Source of the DNA: Phycisphaerae bacterium
GTDB lineage: Bacteria; Planctomycetota; Phycisphaerae; Phycisphaerales; UBA1924
Direction of reading: 5' to 3'
NCBI GenBank assembly: GCA_016793805.1
Contig: JAEUIZ010000032.1
Coordinates: 16,462 to 80,461, forward strand
DNA length: 64,000 bases
The first letter of the stretch is position 1. Every line of letters begins with the position of its first letter. Under the pieces are notes generated by a model. It was not told the DNA's origin. It did not search any database and saw nothing but the letters and a program-made list of their open reading frames with translations. The translations under genes were made by a program, and so were the position numbers. This document shows, piece by piece, positions 45,523-54,887 of the stretch.

Positions 45523-46893
45523 TCAGTTCCAGTAATGGGTGATGACGGTTGCCAGCCCGCGGGGTTCCACGCGGATCGTTCGCCAGTCGGAGGCGTAGGC
45601 GACGCTGCCGTCGGCACGCTCGTAGACGACGCGGACGCGGTGCTCCCCGGGCGGGAGGCGAGTGAGGCCGACGCGGGCCTGTCCGGGGAGCATCGTCCAG
45701 CAGCGGAGGTCGGCTTCCTCGGTCGCGGCCAAGAGCGCCAGGCCCAGGAGCACGCCCGCGACCTGCACGGCCCGCTGGTCGTCGTCCCGGGTTCGACGGC
45801 GGGCGAGTTCGGTGGCCGTCACCGAGATCCCGGCCTTGACGGCGTAGCGGATCCAGGTTCGAGCCTCGATGAGCGGGAGCATCCGTCGATGGTTCTCCTC
45901 CGCGACGCTGGCGAGGTCCTCGATCATCTTGAGGTCCATGAGGCGCTGGCCCGCCTCGTCGCCAGCCCCCCCGCCCCCCGCTCCGGCAGAGTCGGGCGAG
46001 TCGGCGACCTCGACGCGGGCCCGGGCGACGTGGCTCGAGATCGCCCGCAACTTCGGGATTTCCAGGTAGATCGGCACCGTCCCAGCGGGGAACGGCCCGA
46101 TGCGAGCGGCGTACTTCGTCGGCCCGCGCCCCGAGAACGCCACCACGAGCACGTTCACCTCGCGCGGGTCGAGTTCGTCCATGCCCGCGAAGTCCGAGGC
46201 CTCCACCGGCCCGATGAGCCCGCGCTGCAACTCGATCGAACTGACGAGGCGCTTCCCCGCCACGCGCTGCATCTCGGGCTCGCCGGCCTTCATGAACGCC
46301 ACGGCCGAGAGGAAGGTCCCGAGCGTGGACTCGATGAATCGGCCCTCGTCGTTGACCTCGGAGAGCCGGACGCCGCGCTCCGTGGCCTGGTCCCGATACT
46401 TGAGGTAGAGGTCGCGGAGGCGATCGGCCTTGCCCGCCATGCGCCGCGCCTCGACCGTCGCGCCGCCCTCGATCCGGCCCGCCTGCAACTGGGCGGCCAA
46501 CTTGATGACGTTGAGATAGAGGTCCTCGTACGGCTCGGCGACGTAGGGGGCCGCGGTGTCGTTGAAGACCCACTGTCCGACCGACTCCTTGGCGCTCTTG
46601 TCGCGCTTGAGGTCGATGGCATCTTCGGCCTCATTCAAGAGCGAGATCGCGGTGGTGTCATCGCTCAGCGCCAGGGCGGTGGCGCCGCGGTCGAGTTTCC
46701 AGAGCACCTCGTTCTTGCGGCCGTAGTCTCTGCGCGAGGCATCGAGGACCCTGGCGGCAAGGTCGTACTGCCCGCGGGCGTGGAGATCGGCGAGAGCGGC
46801 GCGATGCTCGGCGAAGTCTCGACAACCTGAGGCCAGGAGCGCGAGCGCCGCCGCCGCAGCCCCGACGAGGGCGCGACGCGTCCGTGCGAGCAA
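45523..46893 (-). CDS. COG3014-like lipoprotein, LpoB neighbour
   Basis: A 456-residue lipoprotein: the TTG start (GGAGG eight bases upstream) gives MLARTRRALVGAAAAALALL, with a lipobox near the ASGC that follows. A GTG six codons earlier is the alternative; an AT-rich block (ATACTATA) just upstream of it might be part of a promoter. The body is alpha-rich and charged (YDLAARVLDASRRDYGRKNE, FAGMDELDPREVNVLVVAFS) and fits the COG3014 group that accompanies LpoB in many genomes. Together with the LpoB-like gene it forms a likely two-gene envelope unit. Confidence 0.7.
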   Translation of the reverse strand: MLARTRRALVGAAAAALALLASGCRDFAEHRAALADLHARGQYDLAARVLDASRRDYGRKNEVLWKLDRGATALALSDDTTAISLLNEAEDAIDLKRDKSAKESVGQWVFNDTAAPYVAEPYEDLYLNVIKLAAQLQAGRIEGGATVEARRMAGKADRLRDLYLKYRDQATERGVRLSEVNDEGRFIESTLGTFLSAVAFMKAGEPEMQRVAGKRLVSSIELQRGLIGPVEASDFAGMDELDPREVNVLVVAFSGRGPTKYAARIGPFPAGTVPIYLEIPKLRAISSHVARARVEVADSPDSAGAGGGGAGDEAGQRLMDLKMIEDLASVAEENHRRMLPLIEARTWIRYAVKAGISVTATELARRRTRDDDQRAVQVAGVLLGLALLAATEEADLRCWTMLPGQARVGLTRLPPGEHRVRVVYERADGSVAYASDWRTIRVEPRGLATVITHYWN

Positions 46894-46952
46894 GTCGAGA
46901 GCCTCCGGCACGAAGGTATAGTATTCCCTAACTTACGCCGATTCCAGGGTGG

Positions 46953-48539
46953 TTAGCGCGGGGGCGGGGCGGGCGGCGAGGCGGGGGGCGCGGATGGCGC
47001 CTTGGGCGCCGAGGCGGGCGCGACGCGCTCGAGTCGGCCGTCGCGCTCGAAGCCCAGGAGTCGAGGGGCGGCGAGGTACATGAAGCACGAGATGAGCGCG
47101 ATCGAGAGCAGGTTGAGGATGAGCCCCGCCTTGGCCATGTCGATGATGCGGAGGTGCCCGGAGGCGAAGACGAGGGCGTTGGGCGGGGTGCCCATGGGCA
47201 TCATGAAGGCGTAACTGGCGGAGATGGCGGTGGGGAGGATGAGCAGGAAGGGATGCACGCCCAGGACCGGGGCGGCGGCGGCACAGATCGGGAGGAAGAT
47301 GTTGACGACGGCGGTGTTGCTCCCGACCTCGGTGGTGAAGACGACGATGGTGGTGAGGATGAGGACGATGAGGAAGGGATGCACGCCGGCGAGGCCGTGG
47401 AATCGCGCGCCGATGAAGGTATCGACGCCGTTGGCGCTGATGGCGGCGGCGAGGGTGAGCCCTCCACCGAAGAGCAGGAGCACGCCCCAAGGAATGCGAG
47501 AAGCGGTGGCCCAATCGAGGACAAAGACGCCGCGCTTGCGATCGACGGGGATGAGGAAGAGCGCGAGCGAGGCGAAGATGGCGATGCCGGAGTCGGTGAG
47601 GACGGGATGGTTGCGATCGAGGCGTGGGAAGAGGGCGTCGGAGAGGGGGACACGGACGACCCAGGCGACGGCGGCGCAGACAAAGACGGCGAGGGTGGCG
47701 ATCTCGCCTCGGGACATGGGCCCGAGGGTGTCGAGTTCGGCGCGGATGAGGGCGCGGACGCCGGGGATGTCGGGGGATCGGAAGCGGTAGACGACGCCGA
47801 CGAGGACGAACCAGGTGGCGGGAAGAAAGACGAGCATGAGGGGCAGGCCGATCTTGAGCCACCCGGCGAAGCCGAGGTCGAGCCCGTAGTGCTGGCGGAT
47901 GAAACTGGCGGCGACGGTGTTGGGCGGTGTTCCGATGACGGTGGCGATGCCCCCGATGGTGGCGGCGTAGGCGATCCCGAGCATCATGCACTTGCCGAAG
48001 TTGCGAGCGGAGCGGTCGCCGTGGTCGTCGCCGGAGCGAAGGCGATGGGCGACCAGGGCGGTGACGCTCATGCCGATGGGGAGCATCATGACGGCGGTGG
48101 CGGTGTTGGAGACCCACATGCTCAGGAGTGCCGCGGCGAGCATGGCGCCGGCGACGAGGCGGCGCGGACGGGTTCCGACGGCAAGCATGGTCCAGAGGGC
48201 CAGGCGGCGGTGCAGGCCCCAGCGCTCCATCGCGGCGCCGAGCAGCAGCCCGCCGAGGAAGAGGAAGATGACCTCCTCGGCGTATGGGGCGGCGGTGGCC
48301 TTCATGGTCGAGACGCCGAGCACCGGAAAGAGGGCGAGCGGCGCCAGGGCCGTCGCCTCGATGGGGAGGGCCTCGGTGAGCCACCAGATGGCGAGCCACG
48401 CGCCCGCGGCGAGGGTCATGCGGCCGGCGTGCGAGAGGCCCTCGGAGGGGAGCGTAAGGTAGAGGATGCCCGCGACGATCGGCCCGGCAAAGAGTCCGAT
48501 CCAGCGGATGATGCCCGGACTCTCGCCCTCGCGACGCAT
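46953..48539 (-). CDS. SLC13/DASS-family sodium-coupled anion symporter
   Basis: A 528-residue polytopic transporter with about 12 hydrophobic segments. The two SNT motifs that form the substrate and sodium site are present: LLSMWVSNTATAVMMLPI and TEVGSNTAVVNIFLPI. Family members carry dicarboxylates, citrate, sulfate or phosphate; the substrate cannot be decided here. The N-terminal PIVAGILYLTLPSEGLSHAG and GILLLFGGG-like GVLLLFGGGLTLAAAI are typical. The chain ends with an Ala/Pro-rich tail (ASAPKAPSAPPASPPAPPPR) outside the family core. Confidence 0.88.
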   Translation of the reverse strand: MRREGESPGIIRWIGLFAGPIVAGILYLTLPSEGLSHAGRMTLAAGAWLAIWWLTEALPIEATALAPLALFPVLGVSTMKATAAPYAEEVIFLFLGGLLLGAAMERWGLHRRLALWTMLAVGTRPRRLVAGAMLAAALLSMWVSNTATAVMMLPIGMSVTALVAHRLRSGDDHGDRSARNFGKCMMLGIAYAATIGGIATVIGTPPNTVAASFIRQHYGLDLGFAGWLKIGLPLMLVFLPATWFVLVGVVYRFRSPDIPGVRALIRAELDTLGPMSRGEIATLAVFVCAAVAWVVRVPLSDALFPRLDRNHPVLTDSGIAIFASLALFLIPVDRKRGVFVLDWATASRIPWGVLLLFGGGLTLAAAISANGVDTFIGARFHGLAGVHPFLIVLILTTIVVFTTEVGSNTAVVNIFLPICAAAAPVLGVHPFLLILPTAISASYAFMMPMGTPPNALVFASGHLRIIDMAKAGLILNLLSIALISCFMYLAAPRLLGFERDGRLERVAPASAPKAPSAPPASPPAPPPR

Positions 48540-48669
48540 GCGGCAAGAGCGTACCGCGACCGACGAACCGGCGTGGTATCGGACGTCCGCCGTGCGTCGG
48601 GCTCAGCGCGAGCGTGGATCCGGTCGATGTTGCCTTGGGCAGGAGCCCGAGGGGGAGGGAGGGATCGAG

Positions 48670-49131
48670 ATGGCGATGCTTCGTCTGGGGGACTTGCTGG
48701 TCGAGCGGGGCACGCTCACGCCCGAGCAGCGCGACGCGGTGGTGGAGTATCAGCGGCACAGCGGCCGCCCGTTCGGCGAACTCGCCGAGCGGCTCTTCGG
48801 CGTGAGCGGATCGGCGGTCGAGGAGGCGTGGGCGGACCAGTACGCCGCGAACGCGACGCTTGTTGATCCGCGCGCCGAGCCGGTGGAGCCCGAGGCGCTG
48901 GCGCTGATCGAGCGTCGGCAGGCGTGGCAGTTCCGGGTGCTCCCGCTTCGGCAGGAGCGGGGCGACCTGATCGTCTGCACGACAAAGGCCAACCTCGTGC
49001 GGGCGCTGCGGTTCGTCGGGTGGCGGATCAAGGAGCCGTGCTTCCTGGTGCTGTCGCGTCCGGAGCCTCTGGGCGAGGCGCTGCAGCGGTACTACCCGCT
49101 GCCCGGGATGACGCCCGCGATGATCGCGTGA
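48670..49131 (+). CDS. MshEN-domain (GspE/PilB N-terminal-like) protein
   Basis: A 153-residue protein consisting of little more than one domain related to the N-terminal part of type II secretion and type IV pilus ATPases (MAMLRLGDLLVERGTLTPEQ, then YQRHSGRPFGELAERLFGVS and IERRQAWQFRVLPLRQERGD). MshEN domains bind cyclic di-GMP in characterised cases; the key residues here could not be assigned with certainty. The ATPase part is missing, so it may be a regulator or adaptor. A run of GGGGGAGGGAGGG precedes the start. Confidence 0.75.
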   Translation: MAMLRLGDLLVERGTLTPEQRDAVVEYQRHSGRPFGELAERLFGVSGSAVEEAWADQYAANATLVDPRAEPVEPEALALIERRQAWQFRVLPLRQERGDLIVCTTKANLVRALRFVGWRIKEPCFLVLSRPEPLGEALQRYYPLPGMTPAMIA

Positions 49132-49194
49132 GTCGGCGTTGCGGGGTGCGCGGGAGAGGCCCGCGCCCAGACCGCGGGTTCACTACAGTCCGCC

Positions 49195-50505
49195 ATGCTG
49201 ATCCGCCCCGCAGCGGCGCGGTGGGCCTTGGGCCGCGCGTCGCCCGATGTCGCCTCCCGCCGTGCGCTGGGCCTGCCGACGGATCGCCCGATCGTCATGA
49301 CCGGGCATCAGCCGGAGATCTGGCATCCGGGAATCCTGGCCAAGTATCTCGCCGCGGAGGCCGCGGCCCGCGCGCTGGGGGCCGAGCCGGCGTGGCTGGT
49401 GGTCGATCAGGAGCGGCCCGAGTCGGTCTCGATCCGATACCCGGCGCGGCGCGAGGATGGCTCGTGGAGGGCGGTGACGGCGACGCTCGCGGCGTCGATC
49501 GAGCCCGAGCGGGGCACGCCGGCCGAAGTTGCCGAGGGCCTGGCCCAAATCGCCCAAGCCTGGAGCCGGCATGACGCGCCGACGGTAGCGGCCCGAGTCG
49601 CCGGGACCCTCACGGACCTGATGTCCCCGCTTGTTCCGCGCGCCCCGATCATCCTGGCGACCGACCTGCACCGAACGCCGATCATGGCGAGCCTCGTGGC
49701 GCGGATGGCTCGCGACCCCGAGGCGTGCGTGGGCGCGTACAACGCCGCGGTGGCAGCCCACCCCGCCGCGGGCGTGCGACCGCTCGTGGCGAACCCGGTG
49801 CAGGACCGCTACGAACTCCCGCTGTGGCACCTGCCCCCGGGCGCGCCGCGCCGGCATGTCCATGCCGAGGACCTCGCCTCGATCCCGCTGCATGAACTCG
49901 CGCCCAAGGCGTTGCTGATGACCGCGATCGCGCGGCTGTCGCTCTGCGACCTCTTCATCCACGGGACGGGCGGCGGCGGGGGCGCGGCCGAGGGCGACGA
50001 CGGACACGCCGGGGCGAGCGAGCACGGCGGCTACGACCTCGTGACGGATCGCTGGCTGGGGGCGTGGCTCGGGGCGGATGTGGCGCTCGCGCCCGTGACG
50101 GTCGTGACGGCGACGCTGCGTTTGCCGCTCTCGGCCGAGCCCGCGCCGACACCCGCGGAGGCGGCCCGAGCCCGGTGGCTGGCGCACCACGCGCGGCACG
50201 AGCCGTCGGCGATCGGAGACGATGCCGCGGCGGCGCGCAAGCGGGCCATTGTCGATCGAGTCCGAGCCTCGCGTGGGCCGGATCGCCGAGCCGCGTTCCG
50301 AGAGATGCACGCGATGCTCGACGACTGGCGGCGAGCCCGCGCGGCGGACCTGGCGGCCCTGGACGCGCGGGCCGAGTCGATGCGAGCCCGGCTCGCGGAC
50401 TCCGAGGTGCTCATGGATCGCACCTGGCCCTTCCCCCTGTACCCGCCCACGATGCTTCGCGACCTGCAACAGCAGATCCGCTCCGAGTTCGGGCGCGATC
50501 GCTGA
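49195..50505 (+). CDS. BshC-like protein of unknown function
   Basis: A 436-residue protein. The N-terminal part (VMTGHQPEIWHPGILAKYLA, then RALGAEPAWLVVDQERPE) resembles the Rossmann-like start of BshC, the putative cysteine-adding enzyme of bacillithiol synthesis, and the phrase FIHGTGGGGG with a following YDLVTDRWLGAWLGAD recalls planctomycete proteins of this group. No bshA or bshB is in the window, so bacillithiol synthesis is not implied. A His-rich acidic insert (EGDDGHAGASEHGG) interrupts the motif. Start ATG without a clear ribosome site. Confidence 0.62.
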   Translation: MLIRPAAARWALGRASPDVASRRALGLPTDRPIVMTGHQPEIWHPGILAKYLAAEAAARALGAEPAWLVVDQERPESVSIRYPARREDGSWRAVTATLAASIEPERGTPAEVAEGLAQIAQAWSRHDAPTVAARVAGTLTDLMSPLVPRAPIILATDLHRTPIMASLVARMARDPEACVGAYNAAVAAHPAAGVRPLVANPVQDRYELPLWHLPPGAPRRHVHAEDLASIPLHELAPKALLMTAIARLSLCDLFIHGTGGGGGAAEGDDGHAGASEHGGYDLVTDRWLGAWLGADVALAPVTVVTATLRLPLSAEPAPTPAEAARARWLAHHARHEPSAIGDDAAAARKRAIVDRVRASRGPDRRAAFREMHAMLDDWRRARAADLAALDARAESMRARLADSEVLMDRTWPFPLYPPTMLRDLQQQIRSEFGRDR

Positions 50506-50572
50506 TCGAGGGCAGGCCCGAGTCGAGCGCCCGAGGGTGTTTGGCCGTACCATGAGGCCCCGGAGGTGCCGA

Positions 50573-52471
50573 TTGAGACTCTCTGTTCCTGATGCGATCC
50601 GTGCCGCGATGGCGCGAGCCAACCAGGGCTTCCCGCGTGAGGCGGTGGACGGCCTGCGGAAGATGCTGGCCACGCACCCCGAGGACGGGGACCTGCACCA
50701 GGCGCTGGGCCTGCTGCAACTGCAACTGGGCCAGACCGACCAGGCGATCTTCCACTTCGAGCGGTCCGCCGCCATCCAGCCGCGCCGGGCGGATTGGCAC
50801 TCGAACCTGGGGACGGCGCTGAGTTATCGCGGGCGGAGCGCCGAGGCCGCGGAGCGCTACCGCAGGGCGCTGGCGATCAACCCGGCGTGGTTCCCGGCGC
50901 TGCTGGGGCTGTCGAGCGCGCTGATCGGCACGTCGAACTTCGACGAGGCCGAGAGCGTGGCGCGGCGAGCCGTCGACGTGGAGCCGAACCGACCCGACGC
51001 GTGGATCAACCTGACGCTGGCGCAGGCCCGCGCGGGTCGGAGCGCCGACGCGGTGGGCACGCTGCGCGACGCGCTGGCTCGGTTCCCCGATCATCCCTCG
51101 CTGCTGGCGAACCTGGCGGCGGGGCTGAACGCGATCGACGACGCGACGCGCGAGGAGGTCTTCGAGACGCACCGCCGGCTCGGGCGCGCCATCGCGAGGC
51201 AGACGCCGATCCAGCCACGAGCCCTGGCCACGTCGCTGTCGGGCGATCGTCCGTTGCGGGTGGGGTACCTGTCGCCGGACTTCCGCGAGCACGCGGTGGC
51301 GCGGTTCATCCTTCCGATCCTGGCGAACCACGATCGCGCCCGCGTCGAGACGGTGGCCTATTCCGCCGCGCCGAACCCCGACGCCGTCACGCGCGAGGTT
51401 GCCTCGCTCGCGGGCGAGTTCGTGGACGTGTCGGCGATGCGCGACGACGCGCTCGACGGTCGGATCCGCGCCGACCGCATTGACATCCTCGTGGACCTGG
51501 CGGGCCACACCTCGGGGAGCCGCCTGGCGGTCTTTGGGCTTCGGCCGGCCCCGATTCTCGTGTCGTACCTGGGCTACCCCAACACCACGGGCCTTCCCGC
51601 GGTTGGGTTCCGCCTGGTCGATGCGATCACCGACCCGCCGGGGAGCGAGGCCTTCGCCACGGAGAAACTCGTCCGTCTTCCCGGGTGCTTCGTCTGCTAT
51701 CGGCCCCCCGCGGATGCGCCGCCCGTGACACCCCGGCCCGAGGGCGAGCCTGTTACGTTCGTCTCGTTCAACGCGGCATCGAAGTTGTCCGCCGCCACGC
51801 TCGCGCTCTGGGGCCGGATCGTCTCGTCGGTGCCGGGCGGTCGGCTGCTGCTGAAGGCCGCGGGACTCGCTGCGGAGTCGGGCAAAGGCCGGGTACTCGA
51901 GGCGCTCGCGGCATCGGGGCTGCCGGCGGAGCGCGTGACGCTGCTGCCGCGCGTGCCCACGATGCGGGAGCACTTGGGTGCCTACTCGCAGGCCGACATC
52001 GCGCTGGACCCGCTGCCCTACAACGGGACGACGACGACGTGCGAGGCGCTGCACATGGGGGTGCCGGTGGTGACGCTGGAGGGCGATCGGCACGCGTCGC
52101 GCGTGGGGTCGAGCCTGCTCCGTGCCGCGGGGCTGCCCGAACTGGTTGCCACCAGCGCCGATGCGTATGCGCGGATCGCGACGGACCTGGCTCGCGACAC
52201 GGGGCGACGGCGGACGCTGCGCGCATCGCTCCGAGATCGGCTCGCGGCCTCGCCGCTGTGCGACGGGAAGGCGTTCGCGCGCGGGCTCGAGGCCGCGTAC
52301 GCCGAGATGTGGAAGTCCGCGGGCGATGCGCTGTTCTATGCGGGGCAGGTGTCGGACCAGCCTCCGCCCATGCCGATCGCGCAGGACCTGGTGGCGGCCC
52401 CCGCCGCGGGCACGATGTCCGCGCCCGAGGGCCCGACCGCCACGGGCAGCATCAGCACGACCACGCCGTGA
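50573..52471 (+). CDS. TPR-containing O-GlcNAc-transferase-like glycosyltransferase (GT41)
   Basis: A 632-residue protein. Residues about 20-190 are tetratricopeptide repeats (GDLHQALGLLQLQLGQTDQA, AAIQPRRADWHSNLGTALSY, LAINPAWFPALLGLSSALIG). Residues about 210-570 match the catalytic half of bacterial SPINDLY/OGT homologues: RPLRVGYLSPDFREHAVARF, DILVDLAGHTSGSRLAVFGL, then RPAPILVSYLGYPNTTGLPA and ALDPLPYNGTTTTCEALHMG. It likely transfers a sugar to protein or another acceptor in the cytosol. The TTG start with GGAGGTG four bases upstream is preferred over an earlier ATG. A Pro/Ser/Thr-rich tail ends the chain. Confidence 0.88.
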   Translation: MRLSVPDAIRAAMARANQGFPREAVDGLRKMLATHPEDGDLHQALGLLQLQLGQTDQAIFHFERSAAIQPRRADWHSNLGTALSYRGRSAEAAERYRRALAINPAWFPALLGLSSALIGTSNFDEAESVARRAVDVEPNRPDAWINLTLAQARAGRSADAVGTLRDALARFPDHPSLLANLAAGLNAIDDATREEVFETHRRLGRAIARQTPIQPRALATSLSGDRPLRVGYLSPDFREHAVARFILPILANHDRARVETVAYSAAPNPDAVTREVASLAGEFVDVSAMRDDALDGRIRADRIDILVDLAGHTSGSRLAVFGLRPAPILVSYLGYPNTTGLPAVGFRLVDAITDPPGSEAFATEKLVRLPGCFVCYRPPADAPPVTPRPEGEPVTFVSFNAASKLSAATLALWGRIVSSVPGGRLLLKAAGLAAESGKGRVLEALAASGLPAERVTLLPRVPTMREHLGAYSQADIALDPLPYNGTTTTCEALHMGVPVVTLEGDRHASRVGSSLLRAAGLPELVATSADAYARIATDLARDTGRRRTLRASLRDRLAASPLCDGKAFARGLEAAYAEMWKSAGDALFYAGQVSDQPPPMPIAQDLVAAPAAGTMSAPEGPTATGSISTTTP

Positions 52472-52501
52472 GTGTGGCGTGTGATCGGACGGGCGCTCGC
52501 C

Positions 52502-52882
52502 TCACTCCTGGTTGATCCGCAGGCGGCTTCGATCGCGACGGAAGTAGATCACGGTCTCGGACGACTGGGTGATGTTCAGCCGGCGGGCCTGCTCGAGCGT
52601 GGGGAGTTGCTCGTAGTAGGGCCAGGCCGCGGCCTCCGCTTCCGCCTCGACCGCACCGACGCCGAGTCGGCTGTCCCCGCGTGCGAACTCTGGGGCATAG
52701 GCCGCACCCGAGGGCACATCGTGGTCGGCCCCGCCGAGGACAACCTCCCACGCCCCTCCCTGGTTCCCGACAAAGACGCCCGAGCCGCGGGAGCGCACGG
52801 TCTCGGCGCAGCCCGCGAGCGTGGACGCGGCCACGAGAGCCGCCAACGCGGCACGACCCAGCCACTCTTTGCGATCGTTCAT
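52502..52882 (-). CDS. Small lipoprotein of unknown function
   Basis: A 126-residue protein with a lipobox (LAALVAASTLAGCAETVRSR). The remainder is short, acidic and unrecognised (LGGADHDVPSGAAYAPEFAR, LNITQSSETVIYFRRDRSRL). The start MNDRKEWLGRAAL is chosen because AAGGGGG lies just upstream and because the longer frame would add 64 residues of unusual composition. It lies between the GT41 gene and tRNA-Arg. Confidence 0.68.
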   Translation of the reverse strand: MNDRKEWLGRAALAALVAASTLAGCAETVRSRGSGVFVGNQGGAWEVVLGGADHDVPSGAAYAPEFARGDSRLGVGAVEAEAEAAAWPYYEQLPTLEQARRLNITQSSETVIYFRRDRSRLRINQE

Positions 52883-53079
52883 GTCCGTCCCCCTTGCCTT
52901 GTGGTGCGGGGGTGCAAACGGCGTGCCTCCGAGGGCAGGGGCGTGCCTTGTGAGAGCAAGGGACCGATCTGGTGCACACGTTTGTTGCATGACGCCGCTC
53001 CGCGGCCGGACCGGCGGACCGGTCCTGACGACCCGTGGCGAACCGGCAACACCGGCGTTGCCGAAAGGCCACATCCCAA

Positions 53080-53153
<74 letters not shown>

Positions 53154-53294
53154 AGCGTGTGGGAAGTGTAACGGCGTCGGGATGACGCGGGCGGCTCGGC
53201 GCGGCCTGCGGGCCGGCGCGCTGGGCCTCGCGAGCGTGCCCATCGCGCGCGATCGTCCGCGCTGTGGGTCGGGTCAACGGACGCGCGTGCTCGA

Positions 53295-54092
53295 TCAGTC
53301 GCACGCCGACTGGGAGGGGATCGCGGTGCGCGGGAGGCGGTCGGCGCACCGCCGGAGTTCACGGTGCAGCACGCAGCGGTAGTGGTTGATGCGGACGGCG
53401 GGGTCGTTCAGCGGGCCGCCGAATGTCCGGTTCAGGTCGTTGTAGATCAGTTTGACGGGGATCTCCCGGATCCTCAGCCCCTCGGCGACCGCCTGCACCC
53501 AGAACTGCATCGGGAACGCGTACCCGTCGGCGTCGAGCGTGAGTCGGCGGAGGGCGTCGACGCGGTACGCCTTGAATCCGCAGAACGCGTCGGTGAGGTT
53601 CAGCCCGAGCCGCCCGTTGAGTTCCGCGGTCATCTCGGCGTTGATCGCGCGGCGGTCCTTGGGCGGGTTCGAGCCCGTCGGGTCGTCCACGAGGTAACGC
53701 GACCCGCTGACCACGTCCACCCCGCCCTCGGCGGCGGCGGCGGTGAACTCCGGGATCGCGTGCGGCTCGTGCTGCTCGTCGCAGTCCATCGTGATCAGCC
53801 AATCGAAGTCGTCCACGATCGCCCAGCGGAACGCGTCCTGCATCGAGCGTCCATAGCCGCGGTTGTGCGAGTGGCGGATGACCTCGACGGGAAAGCGGGC
53901 CAGGAGCGAGGGCGTGGCGTCGGTGCTCCCGTCGTCGATGACGAGCACGGTCCCGGGCGGGGGTGCGTACTCGAGCACGCGGGCGAGCACGCGCTCGACG
54001 GACTTGGCCTCGTTGTAGACGGGGATGGCGACGAGGGTCCGCGGGGTGCGCGTCGGGGAGCGGGGCCGCATCAGCGGTTCGCGGGAGGGCAT
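53295..54092 (-). CDS. Family 2 glycosyltransferase, dolichyl/undecaprenyl-phosphate sugar transferase-like
   Basis: A 265-residue GT-A glycosyltransferase. The nucleotide-binding DDG motif is in VLVIDDGSTDATPSLLARFP and the metal-binding DCD in WLITMDCDEQHEPHAIPEFT. RYLVDDPTGSNPPKDRRAIN and NLTDAFCGFKAYRVDALRRL match the polyprenol-phosphate mannosyl/glucosyl transferase group, so a lipid-linked sugar for envelope glycosylation is likely. The acceptor cannot be decided. No strong ribosome site precedes either candidate start. It follows the unknown gene upstream by 42 bases. Confidence 0.86.
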   Translation of the reverse strand: MPSREPLMRPRSPTRTPRTLVAIPVYNEAKSVERVLARVLEYAPPPGTVLVIDDGSTDATPSLLARFPVEVIRHSHNRGYGRSMQDAFRWAIVDDFDWLITMDCDEQHEPHAIPEFTAAAAEGGVDVVSGSRYLVDDPTGSNPPKDRRAINAEMTAELNGRLGLNLTDAFCGFKAYRVDALRRLTLDADGYAFPMQFWVQAVAEGLRIREIPVKLIYNDLNRTFGGPLNDPAVRINHYRCVLHRELRRCADRLPRTAIPSQSACD

Positions 54093-54133
54093 GGGGAAGG
54101 ATATGGTCAGAGTCCGCGGATCGAGGCCGAGGG

Positions 54134-54880
54134 CTATTCCATCGGGTGCTCGGGCGCCGGGCCGAGGGTGTCCGGTCGCAGCCCGCGGGCGACGGAGGTG
54201 AAGGCCGCGAAGCCGAAGGGCTCCTGGACCTGTCCGCCGCGGCGCTGGAGGCGTTTGCGGGCCGAGGCGGTGAGGCGTTCGAGGAGTTCGGGGGTGACGG
54301 TGTGGAAGGCGCGGATCTCCGAGAGCGGCAGGGTGAAGACGTTGCCCTCGGGCGAGCGGATCTCGAAGGCGGAGCACGCGACGACATTCGCCAGAGAACG
54401 CGAGGCGCGTTCGAAGGGCCCGCACGACAGGATGGGCGTGACCGCGGCGATCCCGATGCGGTCGCCCCCGCGCGTGACGATCGCGAGTCGCCCGTCGAAG
54501 AGGGACGGATCGAAGCCCAGAGCGGCCGCGACCTCTGGCTCTTCCGTCGTCGGCTGCTCGGCGGGGGACTCTGCGGCGCCGCGCGGCGATGGAAGGCGGA
54601 GCACAGCGGTCGGCGTCGCGGGAGATGGCGTGGAGGCCGGCGTGTCAGGGGGGGCGGGCTCCCCGGGCCGCATCGCGGACATGGCGGCCAGCGATGAGAG
54701 CAACTCTCGGATCACGTCCTGCCAGAAGAGTTCACGGGTGGCCAGGAGCGAGGCCGCGTCGAGCCGCGGCTCGTGCGTGCGGCTTATCGACGCTGCCCCA
54801 ACCGCAGCGGCAGGGCGGGCGGCGCGGCGACGGGACGCGGGGGGCTTGGCCTTGGGCGGCTTGGAGGGTCGGCGGGCCAT
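54134..54880 (-). CDS. Protein of unknown function with Lys/Pro/Ala-rich N-terminus
   Basis: A 248-residue protein. The first 40 residues are rich in Arg, Pro, Ala and Lys (MARRPSKPPKAKPPASRRRA), followed by a helix with Leu and Trp (LFWQDVIRELLSSLAAMSAM), a low-complexity Pro/Ser/Thr stretch, and a compact domain near 120-240 (DGRLAIVTRGGDRIGIAAVT, FEIRSPEGNVFTLPLSEIRA). No family is recognised. It starts eight bases after the MmgE/PrpD stop and may share its transcript. Confidence 0.62.
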   Translation of the reverse strand: MARRPSKPPKAKPPASRRRAARPAAAVGAASISRTHEPRLDAASLLATRELFWQDVIRELLSSLAAMSAMRPGEPAPPDTPASTPSPATPTAVLRLPSPRGAAESPAEQPTTEEPEVAAALGFDPSLFDGRLAIVTRGGDRIGIAAVTPILSCGPFERASRSLANVVACSAFEIRSPEGNVFTLPLSEIRAFHTVTPELLERLTASARKRLQRRGGQVQEPFGFAAFTSVARGLRPDTLGPAPEHPME

Positions 54881-54887
54881 GGCGGCG

